Assembly: GCA_019752555.1 (NCBI GenBank)
Contig: JAIELY010000004.1
Span: forward strand, 104,438-168,437
DNA: 64,000 nt
From: Rhabdochlamydiaceae bacterium
GTDB taxonomy: Bacteria > Chlamydiota > Chlamydiia > Chlamydiales > Rhabdochlamydiaceae
Direction: 5' to 3'
In this document: positions 42,091 to 52,177 of the stretch, one piece after another
Layout of the letters: every line of letters begins with the position of its first letter
How positions within the stretch are numbered: position 1 is the stretch's first letter
Made by a program: the position numbers and the translations under genes
Notes under the pieces: model-generated
Told to the model about the DNA's origin: nothing
Seen by the model: the letters and a program-made list of their open reading frames with translations, nothing else
Database searches by the model: none

Positions 42091-44817
42091 ATGTCTGCAA
42101 CTCCCCCCATTGGAGGCAATAAGCCGCTCGTTCCTCCAAGTCAGAAGAGCTCTTCGAGCACCCCCCCTATAGATCCTCAAACAAAAAAAACCATCGAGAT
42201 CTATCAAAAAACTCCAAAATTTTCCCCAAGCTCCTCGAGCTCCAGCAGCTCAAGCTCAAGCTCAAGCGGACCCCGCCCCTTTATACCAAGTCCAGGAGCT
42301 GCCTCTTCCGTGCCTGTCGTAACAAAAGCTTCCTCAGCCTCCGTTTCTATGCCCAGATTGAGCGATTCTCAAAAAGAAGAGCTGCGCTCTAAAATTCAAG
42401 AAGCCATGCGCGTCTGGGACGGAAGGAAATCAGAAGGCCCGCTAGGTCTTCAGCTAATTATTACACATGAGGGGGAAATTCATCTGTTTTGTCGATCGAT
42501 GGAAGGATTATCCCAAGAGCGTAAAGCGAGAGAGGGAGATTTTACAAGCATCACCGATCAAAAACAAATTGAAGAGCTGTTTAAAAGCGCTCAGCTAGAT
42601 TCAGAATCTACAAAGCTTTTACAACCTTTTTTCTTGAGCAGAAGAGTTCAAAACACAATCGAAGAACTGTATCGTTTTTCAACAGGAATAGACGAAGTTC
42701 CGCAGAGAGTCTCTTTCGGCGAGAAATTCAATAGAGAAATTGAGGCGGCATTAGAGAGGTGGCATCATTTAAAAGAACAAAATCTCTCAGGAAAACTCCA
42801 AATGGTGATTGGCGCTGACAATCAAATGCACCTCTTTTGCCGTTCCGGAGCCCATAAAGATACATTTGAGAGCGTCTTCTTTGATCAAAGAACAAAGACA
42901 TTAACGATTAATGATGAGATGAGCATTAGATCCATCTTAGAACAGGCGCATTTGGCAGGCGAGATCAACGACAAGGCCTATGGGAAATGCATTTCTCTTG
43001 TAGAAGACAGAAACAGAAGTGCTCAAAGCTCATCGCAGGCGTTGAGCGAAATCTCTTCTTCTCCCCTTTTACCTAAACACTCTGCTCGGATTCCAGAGCA
43101 TGTCAACTGTGAAGCGATTACTCTACATAATGAAATCGATGAATCCATTCGTGATGCCATGCAAGAATGGACCCGAATCGCAAGCAGCAACGGCAAACCC
43201 AGGCTGCAGCTCATCACAAACACAAAGGGCGAGATCATTTTAACTTGTTTAGAACAGAGGCAACTAAAAAAACTTCAAAACAGCATCGATGATCCAAATG
43301 AAATTGCACTGAGGCTAGCTCAATTAGATCCTTCAAAAGCCTCTTGTCAAGCCCTGGCTCCTTTTGTGGAGTCAATTGAAAAAACTTTACCGAGGCCAGG
43401 AGTTTTTTCCCGTTTTATTCGAACAGCTGCTGCTTTAGAGGCTGAGACTGTGCGCAAAGCTCTCTTTCATTTAAAACCTGAATCAAAACATGCAGAAGGG
43501 ATTTTTGCAGTGCGCGGCGTTCTCTATCAAGGGGGAGAATTAACTGGAAAACAAGGATCTGCTGCTAGCAACCCGTGCTGTAATGATTGGGTGGGCATCA
43601 AAGCAAATGGAACCATCGGCGTGATCGATGGCCCCTCACATGGAAGACCTGAGCTCCCTGCACGTTATTTCGCTTTCTATCAAGAGATATTTGACGCATT
43701 TGACCGCCTTGGTGAGCGGTGCCGCGAAATGCATGAAGATAACCCTTCGATAAGCACTAGCGATTTTCAAGAACTATGCAAGGTGACTCTCAATGAGGGA
43801 TTGAAAGACTTTCGAACACAAATGCGAAAGATGGCAGAGGATGATGTCACCATTGCAGCCGCTAAAAAACAGGAGCACCGCGAGAGATTGCAAATTGCGA
43901 AAACAAGATTTTTTGCTGCAGAAAACGAACCTGATAATGCAGAACTGATCGCTCTTGCTAAAGAACTATACGACGGGGCTGATATCAATCGCTTGGATGG
44001 CATTGTCAGAAAATTTGAACAGAACAATGCCAATATCAAATCAAAGCCCTCTCTTAATGAAGGCGATCTACGCATAATAGAGGGAAACCGCGTGATGATC
44101 GAATATTTCCAAGCGATCAAAAATAAAGATTATCCACGTATTTTGGAAATAAGAAGAGCGCTCATCGACACAAAAAAAGAACCTTCCGATAGGACAGGTT
44201 TGCGCGCATTCATTAGTGCAGAATCTAAGAGCGCTCTTGAAGATGGTCAATTCTCTGCTCCTGAAGAAAATTTATTGATGAGAGATCTGTTTAGCACTTT
44301 AACCCAGGCTTCAGAAGCGATGCTGCCATCGACAGATAGAATGTCCTGTCCAGCTCTTGCCTTTGCAAAGGTATTGCCAACACGAAATGGCCTTTTTCTC
44401 TTAAAGCTGCAAGCCGCAGATGCGACCTCTCTTACTGCCACTTATGATCCCACTCAAACAACATCCAAAATAGATACAGAGCATTTTGAAAGCGCAGGAT
44501 TCGGTGGACATATTGGACGAGAAGACACTCTAGTGTCGATAGAACAAGTCACCCCTGGACAAATCGTTTCTGTACAAACAGATGGCGTTACCGACTTCAT
44601 CGGTAAAGAGGCTCTAACAGAAGCTGTTGTTCAATCACCAGCTCCAGAGGTTCTTTTCAATCAGCTAGCAGAAGGCTTTTACGCATCTGATAAGCCCATA
44701 CACAGTGCTGTGTCAAAGTCCTCTGGCAAACCGAATGAAATGAAACCCTTAGATCCCAATGGGATCAAGCCGAAGGAAGTCGATGATTTTTCATGTGCTC
44801 GGATGAGGATCATCTAG
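42091..44817 (+). CDS. Large PP2C-phosphatase-like protein with three N-terminal repeats
   Basis: 908 residues. Residues 1-90 are Pro/Ser-rich with 13 consecutive Ser (47-59). Three repeats of about 85 residues follow (starting near 101, 216 and 351), each beginning I-x-x-A-M/L-x-x-W and containing LQ-x-(I/V)-I...GEIHLFCR. From about residue 465 to the end is a PP2C-like domain. NDWVGIKANGTIGVIDGPSHG (about 495-515) stands for the metal-binding DGHGG motif, VSVQTDGVTDFI (about 825) for the SDG motif, and DDFSCARMRII at the extreme end for DN-x-T. His-Gly-Gly is changed to Pro-Ser-His-Gly, so activity is uncertain. A helical insert lies at about 560-720. There is no signal peptide. A type III effector acting on host phosphoproteins is a reasonable inference. 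Confidence 0.78.
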   Translation: MSATPPIGGNKPLVPPSQKSSSSTPPIDPQTKKTIEIYQKTPKFSPSSSSSSSSSSSSSGPRPFIPSPGAASSVPVVTKASSASVSMPRLSDSQKEELRSKIQEAMRVWDGRKSEGPLGLQLIITHEGEIHLFCRSMEGLSQERKAREGDFTSITDQKQIEELFKSAQLDSESTKLLQPFFLSRRVQNTIEELYRFSTGIDEVPQRVSFGEKFNREIEAALERWHHLKEQNLSGKLQMVIGADNQMHLFCRSGAHKDTFESVFFDQRTKTLTINDEMSIRSILEQAHLAGEINDKAYGKCISLVEDRNRSAQSSSQALSEISSSPLLPKHSARIPEHVNCEAITLHNEIDESIRDAMQEWTRIASSNGKPRLQLITNTKGEIILTCLEQRQLKKLQNSIDDPNEIALRLAQLDPSKASCQALAPFVESIEKTLPRPGVFSRFIRTAAALEAETVRKALFHLKPESKHAEGIFAVRGVLYQGGELTGKQGSAASNPCCNDWVGIKANGTIGVIDGPSHGRPELPARYFAFYQEIFDAFDRLGERCREMHEDNPSISTSDFQELCKVTLNEGLKDFRTQMRKMAEDDVTIAAAKKQEHRERLQIAKTRFFAAENEPDNAELIALAKELYDGADINRLDGIVRKFEQNNANIKSKPSLNEGDLRIIEGNRVMIEYFQAIKNKDYPRILEIRRALIDTKKEPSDRTGLRAFISAESKSALEDGQFSAPEENLLMRDLFSTLTQASEAMLPSTDRMSCPALAFAKVLPTRNGLFLLKLQAADATSLTATYDPTQTTSKIDTEHFESAGFGGHIGREDTLVSIEQVTPGQIVSVQTDGVTDFIGKEALTEAVVQSPAPEVLFNQLAEGFYASDKPIHSAVSKSSGKPNEMKPLDPNGIKPKEVDDFSCARMRII

Positions 44818-44994
44818 AAAAAGAAAGAATGCGTGTTCACGATTTTCACGCTTAAGGAGTTAAAAACATCGGACCTCTGCCATCCGAAAAATGTGTTGCG
44901 AGCTTTAAGAGCGCGGTGTTAATGTGACGTCATCAAACGATCTTCTTTTTCTACCGCTGCTTTAACATTATTCATCCTCTGACAGAAGGGCTTT

Positions 44995-46344
44995 ATGCTG
45001 ACGCGCACTCCGCACGATACCTGGTCTCAGTTTTTAGAATTCATTGAAGAGCGCTGCTCTGCAGCTGAATTTGAAAACTGGTTTTCTGCAATTCACGTTG
45101 TTAACAGCACCTCCGATGAGATCCATCTGGAAGTTCCGAATATCTTTGTTCAAGAGTATATCCTCGACAACTACAAAAAAGATCTTGCCGCCTTCTTTCC
45201 ATTAAAACCCAATGGGGATCCAGCGATCCTCTTTTCTGTGGCTGAACCTAAGAAGAAAGTAAATTCTACACAGGCTCCGCTAGCTGAAGCGCCTCTTCCT
45301 ACTCCCAATGTGTCAGGACAAAGCGAGCTTAAACTCAACAGTTTTTACACCTTTAATAACTTCATCGAAGGCCCTTCGAATCAATTTGTGAAATCCGCTG
45401 CAATCGGTGTTGCCTCTCGTCCGGGAAAATCTTACAACCCTCTTTTTATTCACGGAGGCGTGGGTCTTGGCAAAACGCACTTGCTGCACGGGATCGGCCA
45501 TTATATTCGTGATAACCATAAGAAACTGCGCGTGCAATGCATCACGACAGAGGGATTTATTAATGATCTTGTCGATAATTTGCGCAATAAATCGGTCGAT
45601 CGGATGAAACGGTATTACCGCTCTTTAGATGTGCTTCTCGTGGATGATATTCAGTTTCTCCAGAGCCGATTGAATTTCGAAGAGGAATTCTGCAATACCT
45701 TTGAAAGTTTGATCAATCAGAACAAACAAATCGTCATCACAAGCGACAAACCGCCAGGGCAACTTAAACTCTCTGAAAGAATGATCGCCCGGATGGAATG
45801 GGGACTTGTCGCTAACGTGGGCATGCCGGATTTAGAAACGCGCGTTGCGATCTTACAGCACAAAGCAGAGCAAAGAGGGTTTCGGATCCCTCAAAAGGTC
45901 GCTTTTTTTATTGCAGAACACATCTTCCATAACGTGCGCCAGCTCGAAGGGGCAATCAACCGCTTAAGCGCTTACTGCCGCCTTATGAATCTCGATGCGA
46001 CAGAAGAGGTTGTCGAAAAAACGTTGAGCGAATTATTTCAGTCCAATCCGCAAAAACGGATCTCTGTCGAAAATATTTTGAAAAGCGTTTCCACCATGTT
46101 TGATGTGCGCGTCAGCGATCTAAAAAGCACATCCCGCTCGAAGGAAATCGCCTTCCCGCGTCAGGTGGCGATGTATCTTGCAAAAGAGCTAATCAACGAT
46201 TCTCTCATGAAACTTGCCTCTGCTTTTGGAGGGAAAACACACTCGACACTTCTGCATGCCTGGAAAAAAATTGCAGGACAAGTGGAAAAGGATGAGATGC
46301 TCCGCCGTCAGATCGACATGGCGCGCCGCAATTTAGAAGCTTGA
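44995..46344 (+). CDS. dnaA: Chromosomal replication initiator DnaA
   Basis: Binds DnaA boxes and melts the origin. Domain I is at the N-terminus ([20 protein letters not shown]). A Pro-rich linker lies around 90-108. The AAA+ domain has Walker [10 protein letters not shown] (about 154-162), Walker [12 protein letters not shown], and sensor motifs near VITSDKPP. Domain IV contains a helix-turn-helix with [19 protein letters not shown] and [16 protein letters not shown]. It has 449 residues. AAGGG is six bases before the ATG. Chlamydiae usually have two dnaA genes; this one is placed as CT275 (dnaA2). No DnaA-box cluster or origin was recognised next to it. Confidence 0.97.
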   Translation: MLTRTPHDTWSQFLEFIEERCSAAEFENWFSAIHVVNSTSDEIHLEVPNIFVQEYILDNYKKDLAAFFPLKPNGDPAILFSVAEPKKKVNSTQAPLAEAPLPTPNVSGQSELKLNSFYTFNNFIEGPSNQFVKSAAIGVASRPGKSYNPLFIHGGVGLGKTHLLHGIGHYIRDNHKKLRVQCITTEGFINDLVDNLRNKSVDRMKRYYRSLDVLLVDDIQFLQSRLNFEEEFCNTFESLINQNKQIVITSDKPPGQLKLSERMIARMEWGLVANVGMPDLETRVAILQHKAEQRGFRIPQKVAFFIAEHIFHNVRQLEGAINRLSAYCRLMNLDATEEVVEKTLSELFQSNPQKRISVENILKSVSTMFDVRVSDLKSTSRSKEIAFPRQVAMYLAKELINDSLMKLASAFGGKTHSTLLHAWKKIAGQVEKDEMLRRQIDMARRNLEA

Positions 46345-46457
46345 AATCAAAATACAAAAGCTGCAATGTCCAATTAAACTCTCTTCTGTAGATTTCGCTC
46401 ATCTTCGATGAGGCATGTGCGAAAATATACAGAGCAGAGTGAAAGCGATCAGGAGGC

Positions 46458-46964
46458 ATGAGCAGAGTGATGTTCAAAAAATACACGAAACAATTTCTCG
46501 ACCAAGAGGTCCAACCTAGTCTCTATCATGAAGAGGATCTTTCCTCTCGCCCACACGCTCCTTTTGCTACAGGCCTTATGCATTCGATGCGCGTTGCGGC
46601 ACAAGAGGAAGAACCTGAGACAATCATTGCAGAAAATGTAGAGATCAAAGGATCGCTTAAATATGAAAAGCTCCTGCGCATCGATGGCAGTTTTGAGGGA
46701 GAGCTTCTCTCATCGGGCAAATTGGTTGTGGGTCCAAATGGCTCTGTAAAGGCAGACATCGATCTAGATGAAGCCTATATCTCAGGAAAAGTGGAAGGAA
46801 ATATTACGGTAAAAACACGTCTTGTATTAAGAGGCAGAGCTCAAGTGCATGGCAATATCTGTGCACCGCTGTGTAGTATCGATGAAGGGGTCAGCATTGT
46901 AGGTCAGATAAATGTCGCAAATGATATGAAGGGATCACACCAAGCTGATGACATCAATTTCTAA
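46458..46964 (+). CDS. Bactofilin-family cytoskeletal protein
   Basis: 168 residues. The DUF583/bactofilin beta-helix core (about 55-150) reads TIIAENVEIKGSLKYEKLLR, then DGSFEGELLSSGKLVVGPNG, and then SVKADIDLDEAYISGKVEGN. Unstructured, charged ends flank it. Bactofilins polymerise without nucleotide and help set cell shape and division. The chlamydial bactofilin (CT276, from memory) sits at this place after dnaA. AGGAGG ends only one base before the annotated ATG at 46458, so the in-frame ATG at 46470 is an alternative start. The 3' end overlaps the convergent comF-like gene by 30 bases. Confidence 0.9.
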   Translation: MSRVMFKKYTKQFLDQEVQPSLYHEEDLSSRPHAPFATGLMHSMRVAAQEEEPETIIAENVEIKGSLKYEKLLRIDGSFEGELLSSGKLVVGPNGSVKADIDLDEAYISGKVEGNITVKTRLVLRGRAQVHGNICAPLCSIDEGVSIVGQINVANDMKGSHQADDINF

Positions 46965-47588
46965 GGGAAAGGCTTCGATAAGAGCAGAACATGCCGCGCG
47001 CACCTGCTCTTTTTCAAAACGATCGATCACGAGCAAAAGGCGTTGATCGCACACCTCGCTTCTTTTTTTGAGTTGAAAGCAAACAGTTTCATCCAGCCAC
47101 ATCTGAAACGAAAAGGATCTTACGAGCAGCTCTCTTTTGGGTCGTTCCAGTATTTTTCCGATCTGTTCGGCAAGCAGCAAATGACAATCGTATCCCCGCT
47201 TGAATACTTCCCCTTTTGAGCCGGGCATAGGAACAATAAGGTCGGGCAGCTTCCAATTAAGCTGTAAAACTTGCATGGCCATGAGAGATCCTAAGGCTTT
47301 AAAAAGCTGAGGAGCATTCTTTTGATATTCAGATAAAAGAGTGCGGCACGGGCCTTGATCTTCCAAGGCAGCAGCATAGCGTTTATAAATAAAGGGATGC
47401 TCGATACACTCAGAGCATATTGTTTTTCCTTGCGTTGCCCGAAAACAGAATCGGCACCTATGATCGGGATCGCACAAGACTAGATGCTCTCTACAAAGAG
47501 GGCAAAGAAGATGGGAGCTCTCTTCTAACGGAGCCTCGCAATGGCGGCAGAGAGCAGGGTAAACACATTTGAGAAGTCTTCCGAACAT
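46935..47588 (-). CDS. ComF-like phosphoribosyltransferase-family protein
   Basis: 217 residues. The N-terminal zinc-ribbon Cys pairs CRHCEAP, CPLC, CRFC and CSEC are followed by a phosphoribosyltransferase-like region with PDLIVPMPGSKGEVFKRGYD, the ComF PxP-x-x-x-x-x-x-RG(Y/F)(N/D) motif. The usual PRPP loop (VLLVDDV-x-TTGAT) is reduced to LLLVIDRFEKEQVRAACSAL, lacking the Asp pair and Thr-Gly, so enzymatic activity is doubtful. ComF proteins take part in natural DNA uptake in other bacteria. The start overlaps the stop of the large upstream gene (TAATG). Confidence 0.82.
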   Translation of the reverse strand: MFGRLLKCVYPALCRHCEAPLEESSHLLCPLCREHLVLCDPDHRCRFCFRATQGKTICSECIEHPFIYKRYAAALEDQGPCRTLLSEYQKNAPQLFKALGSLMAMQVLQLNWKLPDLIVPMPGSKGEVFKRGYDCHLLLAEQIGKILERPKRELLVRSFSFQMWLDETVCFQLKKRSEVCDQRLLLVIDRFEKEQVRAACSALIEAFPLEIDVISLV

Positions 47589-50500
47589 TAATACTGCAGC
47601 CCATAGCGGGGTTTGTCGAGCGTTCCTCGAATTTTAAGGGTAAAGGCTTCTGTGAGTTTTAAGAGGACATCTTGACGCATGGCAAGATCGATTTGCACTT
47701 TTCCATCTAGACCGATGAAAGAAACTTCCCTATCTAGAGCAAGAAAAAATTGAGAACGCTTGCCTTCACTATAGGCATTTTTTAAATTTAAGAGATAAAA
47801 CTTATCTCCATGCAACTCAAAGTCCACTTCCCCCTGCACGGGTGTCAACAAACCAGGATCGATCCCAAAATTCTTAATGATTTCTAAAGGCAGATCAAAA
47901 AAAGAGGACTCTTTTTTAAAGGCATTAATGAAATTTAGATCGCCCCGCCCCTCCCATGAAAGGGGATCGCTCGTATTTCCTTTGACGTTTAGAAGACTCA
48001 AGTTTTTAACGACAAATGGTTTTGGGTCATTGGAAAGGACTCCTTGTTTTTTGAACAAGCTAGGGCGCATCTCTTTAACTTGGACAAGAGGGATTTGAAA
48101 TTCCCAAGTGTCTTGTAAAGGTGTTTTCTGAAAATCGAGCTTTTTTAAAAAAAGCACGCCTGCATCATCTTCAATTTTAAGGTGAGAGATCCAAAGATGC
48201 TCCTCTGTCGCATCAAGGCGCGCGCTTAGTTTCTCAAACGTGATGCCAAAAAGCTCAAAATCTTTGCCGCTTAGCATTCCGTGTAATTCAACACTCTTTT
48301 TAGAGTCTTTTGAAATTTGAAGATCTCCCTCAAATTGGTAGCCTGCACCCAGGGCAAAGGCTTGGCATCTTTGCCGGATCTTTTCAGGCAAACAGGTGTA
48401 AAATTGAGCATTGTCGATAGCAAGTTTGCCTGTGAGCAAAAGAGTCCCGTCCTCTTTTTTAGAAGGATGATTCATCAGATTAACGGTGACACCTAAGAGA
48501 CTGCCTTGAATCTTCTGCCAAGAAATCAGATCATTGTGCGTTTTAAAGACAGCTGTGAGCCCTTGGCTTTTGGGATGATCGACGAGTTTAACGACTCCAA
48601 ACGCTGGACCTGAAAGATCGACTTGGATCTGTCCCCAAACAGGTTGCAACCCAAGCTCTGTTTTAAAGCGGCAGCTGCAGAGTGTGGGAGAGATGTTCAG
48701 AAGGATCTCTTCCAAAGAAAACATCTGCTCTTGGACGCCATAACGCCCCTTTTTAAGTTCTCCCTGAAAGTTAACGCCAGAAGAAGAGAAGCTAAAATCC
48801 CCGCTCCCCTCCAAATAAGACTCCCATTGAAGCAGAGAGAAGCCAGAAGGAAGATGGCCTAATGCAATGAGTTTCTTGATGCTCTCAGGAGATAGCGAAA
48901 ACGCACATTTTTGAACATGTGTTGTCTCATGTTGAGAACAAAGGGTTTCTGCTTTTAAGCTGCCGATATGTTGAGAGGTGGAAGGCAGATAGAGCTGCAG
49001 ACTTAAAGCACCTAAGTTTAACCCCTCTTTTTCGGAATAAACAAAACGGATAGGACGCTCGCTTTTAGCAATTAAAGGCATCGGCGCACGCAGATCAAGC
49101 GCGCAGGTCGATTCTCCTCGAATGCGTAAAGGATGGGAGGAGGTGGGAAGCTCCCACTCTGTATTAGCAGCAAGATGAAAGAGCCCCTGGCCATTTCCAA
49201 GCTCTAATTGTGCGGCATCCATGCGATAAAAAAGACGGTTTAAATCAGGGCGGTACTCTGCACTTCCCTTGGCTGTCATGCTTTTCCACTTTCCTTCCAG
49301 CCGAGAAAAACTAATCCCTTGTTCTGAGAAAGAAAATGCAGCTTTTAGCAAGAGATCTTTCATCTCGAAATGATCGAGTATCCAGTCGCTTCCTAATTTA
49401 CGGCAGGCAAGAGAAATCGGAGCAATCGCGGTGTTTTTAACGTTCATCTCAGAGGTCTTAAGGTTAAAGGCAACACCAGACGTGAAAGAGGAGCCTCGCC
49501 CTATCTCGCAAAAGAGTTTTCCAGACACTCGCGCGCTTTGCCAGAAATTCGTCTCACTCTCTTTGGGATCTAAGCTGTTTGCCTTCTCGCAAAACGAGTC
49601 GGAAGACGGCACTAACGGCAATGGATCTGCAAAAAAATCTCCGATCGCGCATTCGAAAAATGTTGCGCTGCATTGCCATTGCCTATCCTTTAATTCTCCT
49701 TGAATGCGTGCCACCTCTTTTTGAGAGTGTCCTAAACTAAGATCAAAGGATCCCTTCGCAAGGTTTCCTTGAAAAGATTTAAGCTCAAGCGTGTAGACAT
49801 TTTCTTTTGGCAGAACAAGCTCTGCCTTTGCGCCACTGACAATCAAAAGATCTTTTTCCCAAAGCCAATGCCACTCTTTTCCATGACACACGAGATGAGG
49901 AGCAAGAGGCAAATCAAACTGAGCGAGGACGCCTTTGATGCTAAGGTTGTCTTGAAATCCGTTGATTTGGATCAAACCATTCACGTTTTCAAGAGCAAGA
50001 TCGAGCCCTTGGATTGAGACAAGCGCAGATGAAAATGGAATCTGTCCGCGTATTTGATGGGTCTTGCGATCGTAACAAAGGTGCGAGCCTCCATTTAGAG
50101 GGGGTGTTTCGCCGAAATTTCCAGGAAACAACACGAGTTGCTGCATCTTGAGTTCCGGATGGCTGAAAGACAATGCTTTGCCTTGAACTTTAAGATCGAT
50201 GAGATCCTCATCAAACACAAGACTTAACTCAAGAGCGCCAAAGAGCTGCGCCATCGGATCAAGAGCTTGCATCCATGCGCCATAAGTGCGCTCAGAAAGA
50301 TGTTCCGCTTGCGCCCACCCATTTTCAAGCTTCCACAGGTTCCACTCTGAGAATGTTTGAGGCACAAAAAAGTGAAGACCAAAGGTCAAGCGTTCATTTC
50401 CTAAGAATGCACCTTGGCAATATAATCCCCTGTTATCTGTCTGCACGGTTCCTTGAATCTCTGTTGTTCGTTCGAGAAAACTGCGGCAGTAGGATAAAAT

Positions 50501-52174
50501 CTCAGGATCGACAAAGGTCGAAAGCGGGGTTAAATCACCTGCTAAAGAAAAATGGATTCTCTTTTCTTCTTCCGGGTCATGCACCTCGAGAGTAGCTGTT
50601 AATGCCTCCCATTTTGCATGGAAAATGGATGACATGAGACAGTTATTTTTGGCATACATTTCCGTTTCGATTTCAAGATCTTTAGAAGAGGAGCAAAGCT
50701 TCCCTTCTTGAACATTTAACGCGCAGCTTAATAGATCCCAGCTCTCAAGTGCTTTCTTAACTGCAAAGTCTCCTTTAATCGATCGAGCAGAAGCGTAGAG
50801 CTCATGCTGTAAATCTTGAAAAGAAAATCCTTCTGCAGAAAAAGCATCCAATTGGACATCTGCAATCACACCCTTGTGCATACACAAAGTGAGCTTTCCC
50901 TGGACAACACCTTCTAATTCGATTGCTTTTTCGCGGAAATTGCACAACTGCCTTGGTTCAACGCTCATGAAATGAGCTGTATCTAAGGAGAAAAAAGGAA
51001 GCAAGGATTTGAGCTCAGCGTGCTCGCAATTGATCTGAAAAATCATTTGATCCTGCTCTGGACTGCAGCAAGAGAGGTGAGCATCGAGAAGACACATCTG
51101 TTCCCGATCGCTTTTTGCAACCAGATCGATCCAAAAGGCGCCATCCGCATGGATACTGCCTTGACCTGCAAGAGTTAAAGGTAAAATCTCTTGCCCCACC
51201 GTTAAACTTCCCTCTAAAGAAAGCTTGGGATTTTGGTCATTTTGAACATGACAGCTCGCATTGGCAATCGATAAGCTGCAATTCGATGAGATCTGTAGAT
51301 TTCCTTGCCGTAGGACAAGTTCTGTCTCTGCATTTTCCCAAAATGGCCCTGGAATTTGACGTGTAGGGTAAGTAAAGCTTCCTTCGAGGAGCTCAACTGA
51401 GAGCGCAGTGTCTTTTACCCGATGAGTGAGAAACACAGAACGCATACTTCCGTGGCAGCTTAAATTCTGGAGCATCAGATCTGAATTAATCGCTCCTGAT
51501 CCCGTGATTTCAATCGCTCCTTCAACAGGATGCCAAGGAAACTGTTGTGTTTGCGGCAATAGCGACCATAAAGGAGCAATCTGTGAGATTTGCTCTTCAT
51601 GCAGATAAAAACTAAATTCTAAGCTGCTTTGTTTGCGGTGCACTTCGGTGCGCAATAAGGGTAAACAATCGAGTTCAGGATGATAAGAGAGCGTAAGGGT
51701 GCCGATCGATTCCCACGATTGTCCCGGGATCAAAGAAAAGTAGAGCGCTTGATCCGAAACACATAAAATCCCTTGTTCTACTTCTAGGTGAACTTTGAAC
51801 CGCTCGTGCGGAATCAAAAGAAATGGCAAGGAGGAGGTTTTTGGCTCTTTACTACCAAGAAGCAATACCTGAGGCCGTACAAAAGAGATCTTAGGCTCCA
51901 AACGCAAGCGGGCCCAATTGATGTTCCAATCGACCGACACTTTATCGACCGCAATTTCAAAATCAGAATCGAAAAAGGCAAGCTGTGAAAGGACGAGTCT
52001 ATCCTCCTCCCACTGCATCTGTGCATACGAAAAGTCTTTTCCATGAGAGGAAGAGTTCAAGAACCACTGAACTGCGAAGAACACTGCACTTTTGCGAAAA
52101 ACAACAAGAGCACAAAGAACTAGCGCTAATGAGCAAATGAGAAGACGTGATTTTTTCGACACACTGCGCGTCAT
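47588..52174 (-). CDS. Very large AsmA/TamB-like envelope protein
   Basis: 1528 residues with one N-terminal membrane anchor (about 9-29) and the rest predicted periplasmic beta-strand-rich repeats. The opening LALVLCALVVF, then LSQLAFFDSDFEIAVDKVSV and DWNINW, fits the AsmA/TamB/DUF3971 layout. The end ALRDLFTL-type pattern appears here as LKLTEAFTLKIRGTLDKPRY, a typical AsmA/TamB closing strand. These proteins form long grooves thought to carry lipids between the inner and outer membranes. It is coupled to the comF-like gene downstream and lies four bases after gcsH. The family call rests on architecture, so it is moderate. Confidence 0.75.
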   Translation of the reverse strand: MTRSVSKKSRLLICSLALVLCALVVFRKSAVFFAVQWFLNSSSHGKDFSYAQMQWEEDRLVLSQLAFFDSDFEIAVDKVSVDWNINWARLRLEPKISFVRPQVLLLGSKEPKTSSLPFLLIPHERFKVHLEVEQGILCVSDQALYFSLIPGQSWESIGTLTLSYHPELDCLPLLRTEVHRKQSSLEFSFYLHEEQISQIAPLWSLLPQTQQFPWHPVEGAIEITGSGAINSDLMLQNLSCHGSMRSVFLTHRVKDTALSVELLEGSFTYPTRQIPGPFWENAETELVLRQGNLQISSNCSLSIANASCHVQNDQNPKLSLEGSLTVGQEILPLTLAGQGSIHADGAFWIDLVAKSDREQMCLLDAHLSCCSPEQDQMIFQINCEHAELKSLLPFFSLDTAHFMSVEPRQLCNFREKAIELEGVVQGKLTLCMHKGVIADVQLDAFSAEGFSFQDLQHELYASARSIKGDFAVKKALESWDLLSCALNVQEGKLCSSSKDLEIETEMYAKNNCLMSSIFHAKWEALTATLEVHDPEEEKRIHFSLAGDLTPLSTFVDPEILSYCRSFLERTTEIQGTVQTDNRGLYCQGAFLGNERLTFGLHFFVPQTFSEWNLWKLENGWAQAEHLSERTYGAWMQALDPMAQLFGALELSLVFDEDLIDLKVQGKALSFSHPELKMQQLVLFPGNFGETPPLNGGSHLCYDRKTHQIRGQIPFSSALVSIQGLDLALENVNGLIQINGFQDNLSIKGVLAQFDLPLAPHLVCHGKEWHWLWEKDLLIVSGAKAELVLPKENVYTLELKSFQGNLAKGSFDLSLGHSQKEVARIQGELKDRQWQCSATFFECAIGDFFADPLPLVPSSDSFCEKANSLDPKESETNFWQSARVSGKLFCEIGRGSSFTSGVAFNLKTSEMNVKNTAIAPISLACRKLGSDWILDHFEMKDLLLKAAFSFSEQGISFSRLEGKWKSMTAKGSAEYRPDLNRLFYRMDAAQLELGNGQGLFHLAANTEWELPTSSHPLRIRGESTCALDLRAPMPLIAKSERPIRFVYSEKEGLNLGALSLQLYLPSTSQHIGSLKAETLCSQHETTHVQKCAFSLSPESIKKLIALGHLPSGFSLLQWESYLEGSGDFSFSSSGVNFQGELKKGRYGVQEQMFSLEEILLNISPTLCSCRFKTELGLQPVWGQIQVDLSGPAFGVVKLVDHPKSQGLTAVFKTHNDLISWQKIQGSLLGVTVNLMNHPSKKEDGTLLLTGKLAIDNAQFYTCLPEKIRQRCQAFALGAGYQFEGDLQISKDSKKSVELHGMLSGKDFELFGITFEKLSARLDATEEHLWISHLKIEDDAGVLFLKKLDFQKTPLQDTWEFQIPLVQVKEMRPSLFKKQGVLSNDPKPFVVKNLSLLNVKGNTSDPLSWEGRGDLNFINAFKKESSFFDLPLEIIKNFGIDPGLLTPVQGEVDFELHGDKFYLLNLKNAYSEGKRSQFFLALDREVSFIGLDGKVQIDLAMRQDVLLKLTEAFTLKIRGTLDKPRYGLQY

Positions 52175-52177
52175 AGC

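Noticed and set aside
42235..42270. Serine-codon run considered as a phase-variable simple repeat
   Set aside because: Codons are mixed (AGC, TCC, TCA, TCG), so it is not a clean microsatellite prone to slippage.
44818..44994. Possible replication origin upstream of dnaA
   Set aside because: The 177-base gap shows no clear DnaA-box cluster or AT-rich melting repeats by eye; dnaA is often away from the origin in chlamydiae.
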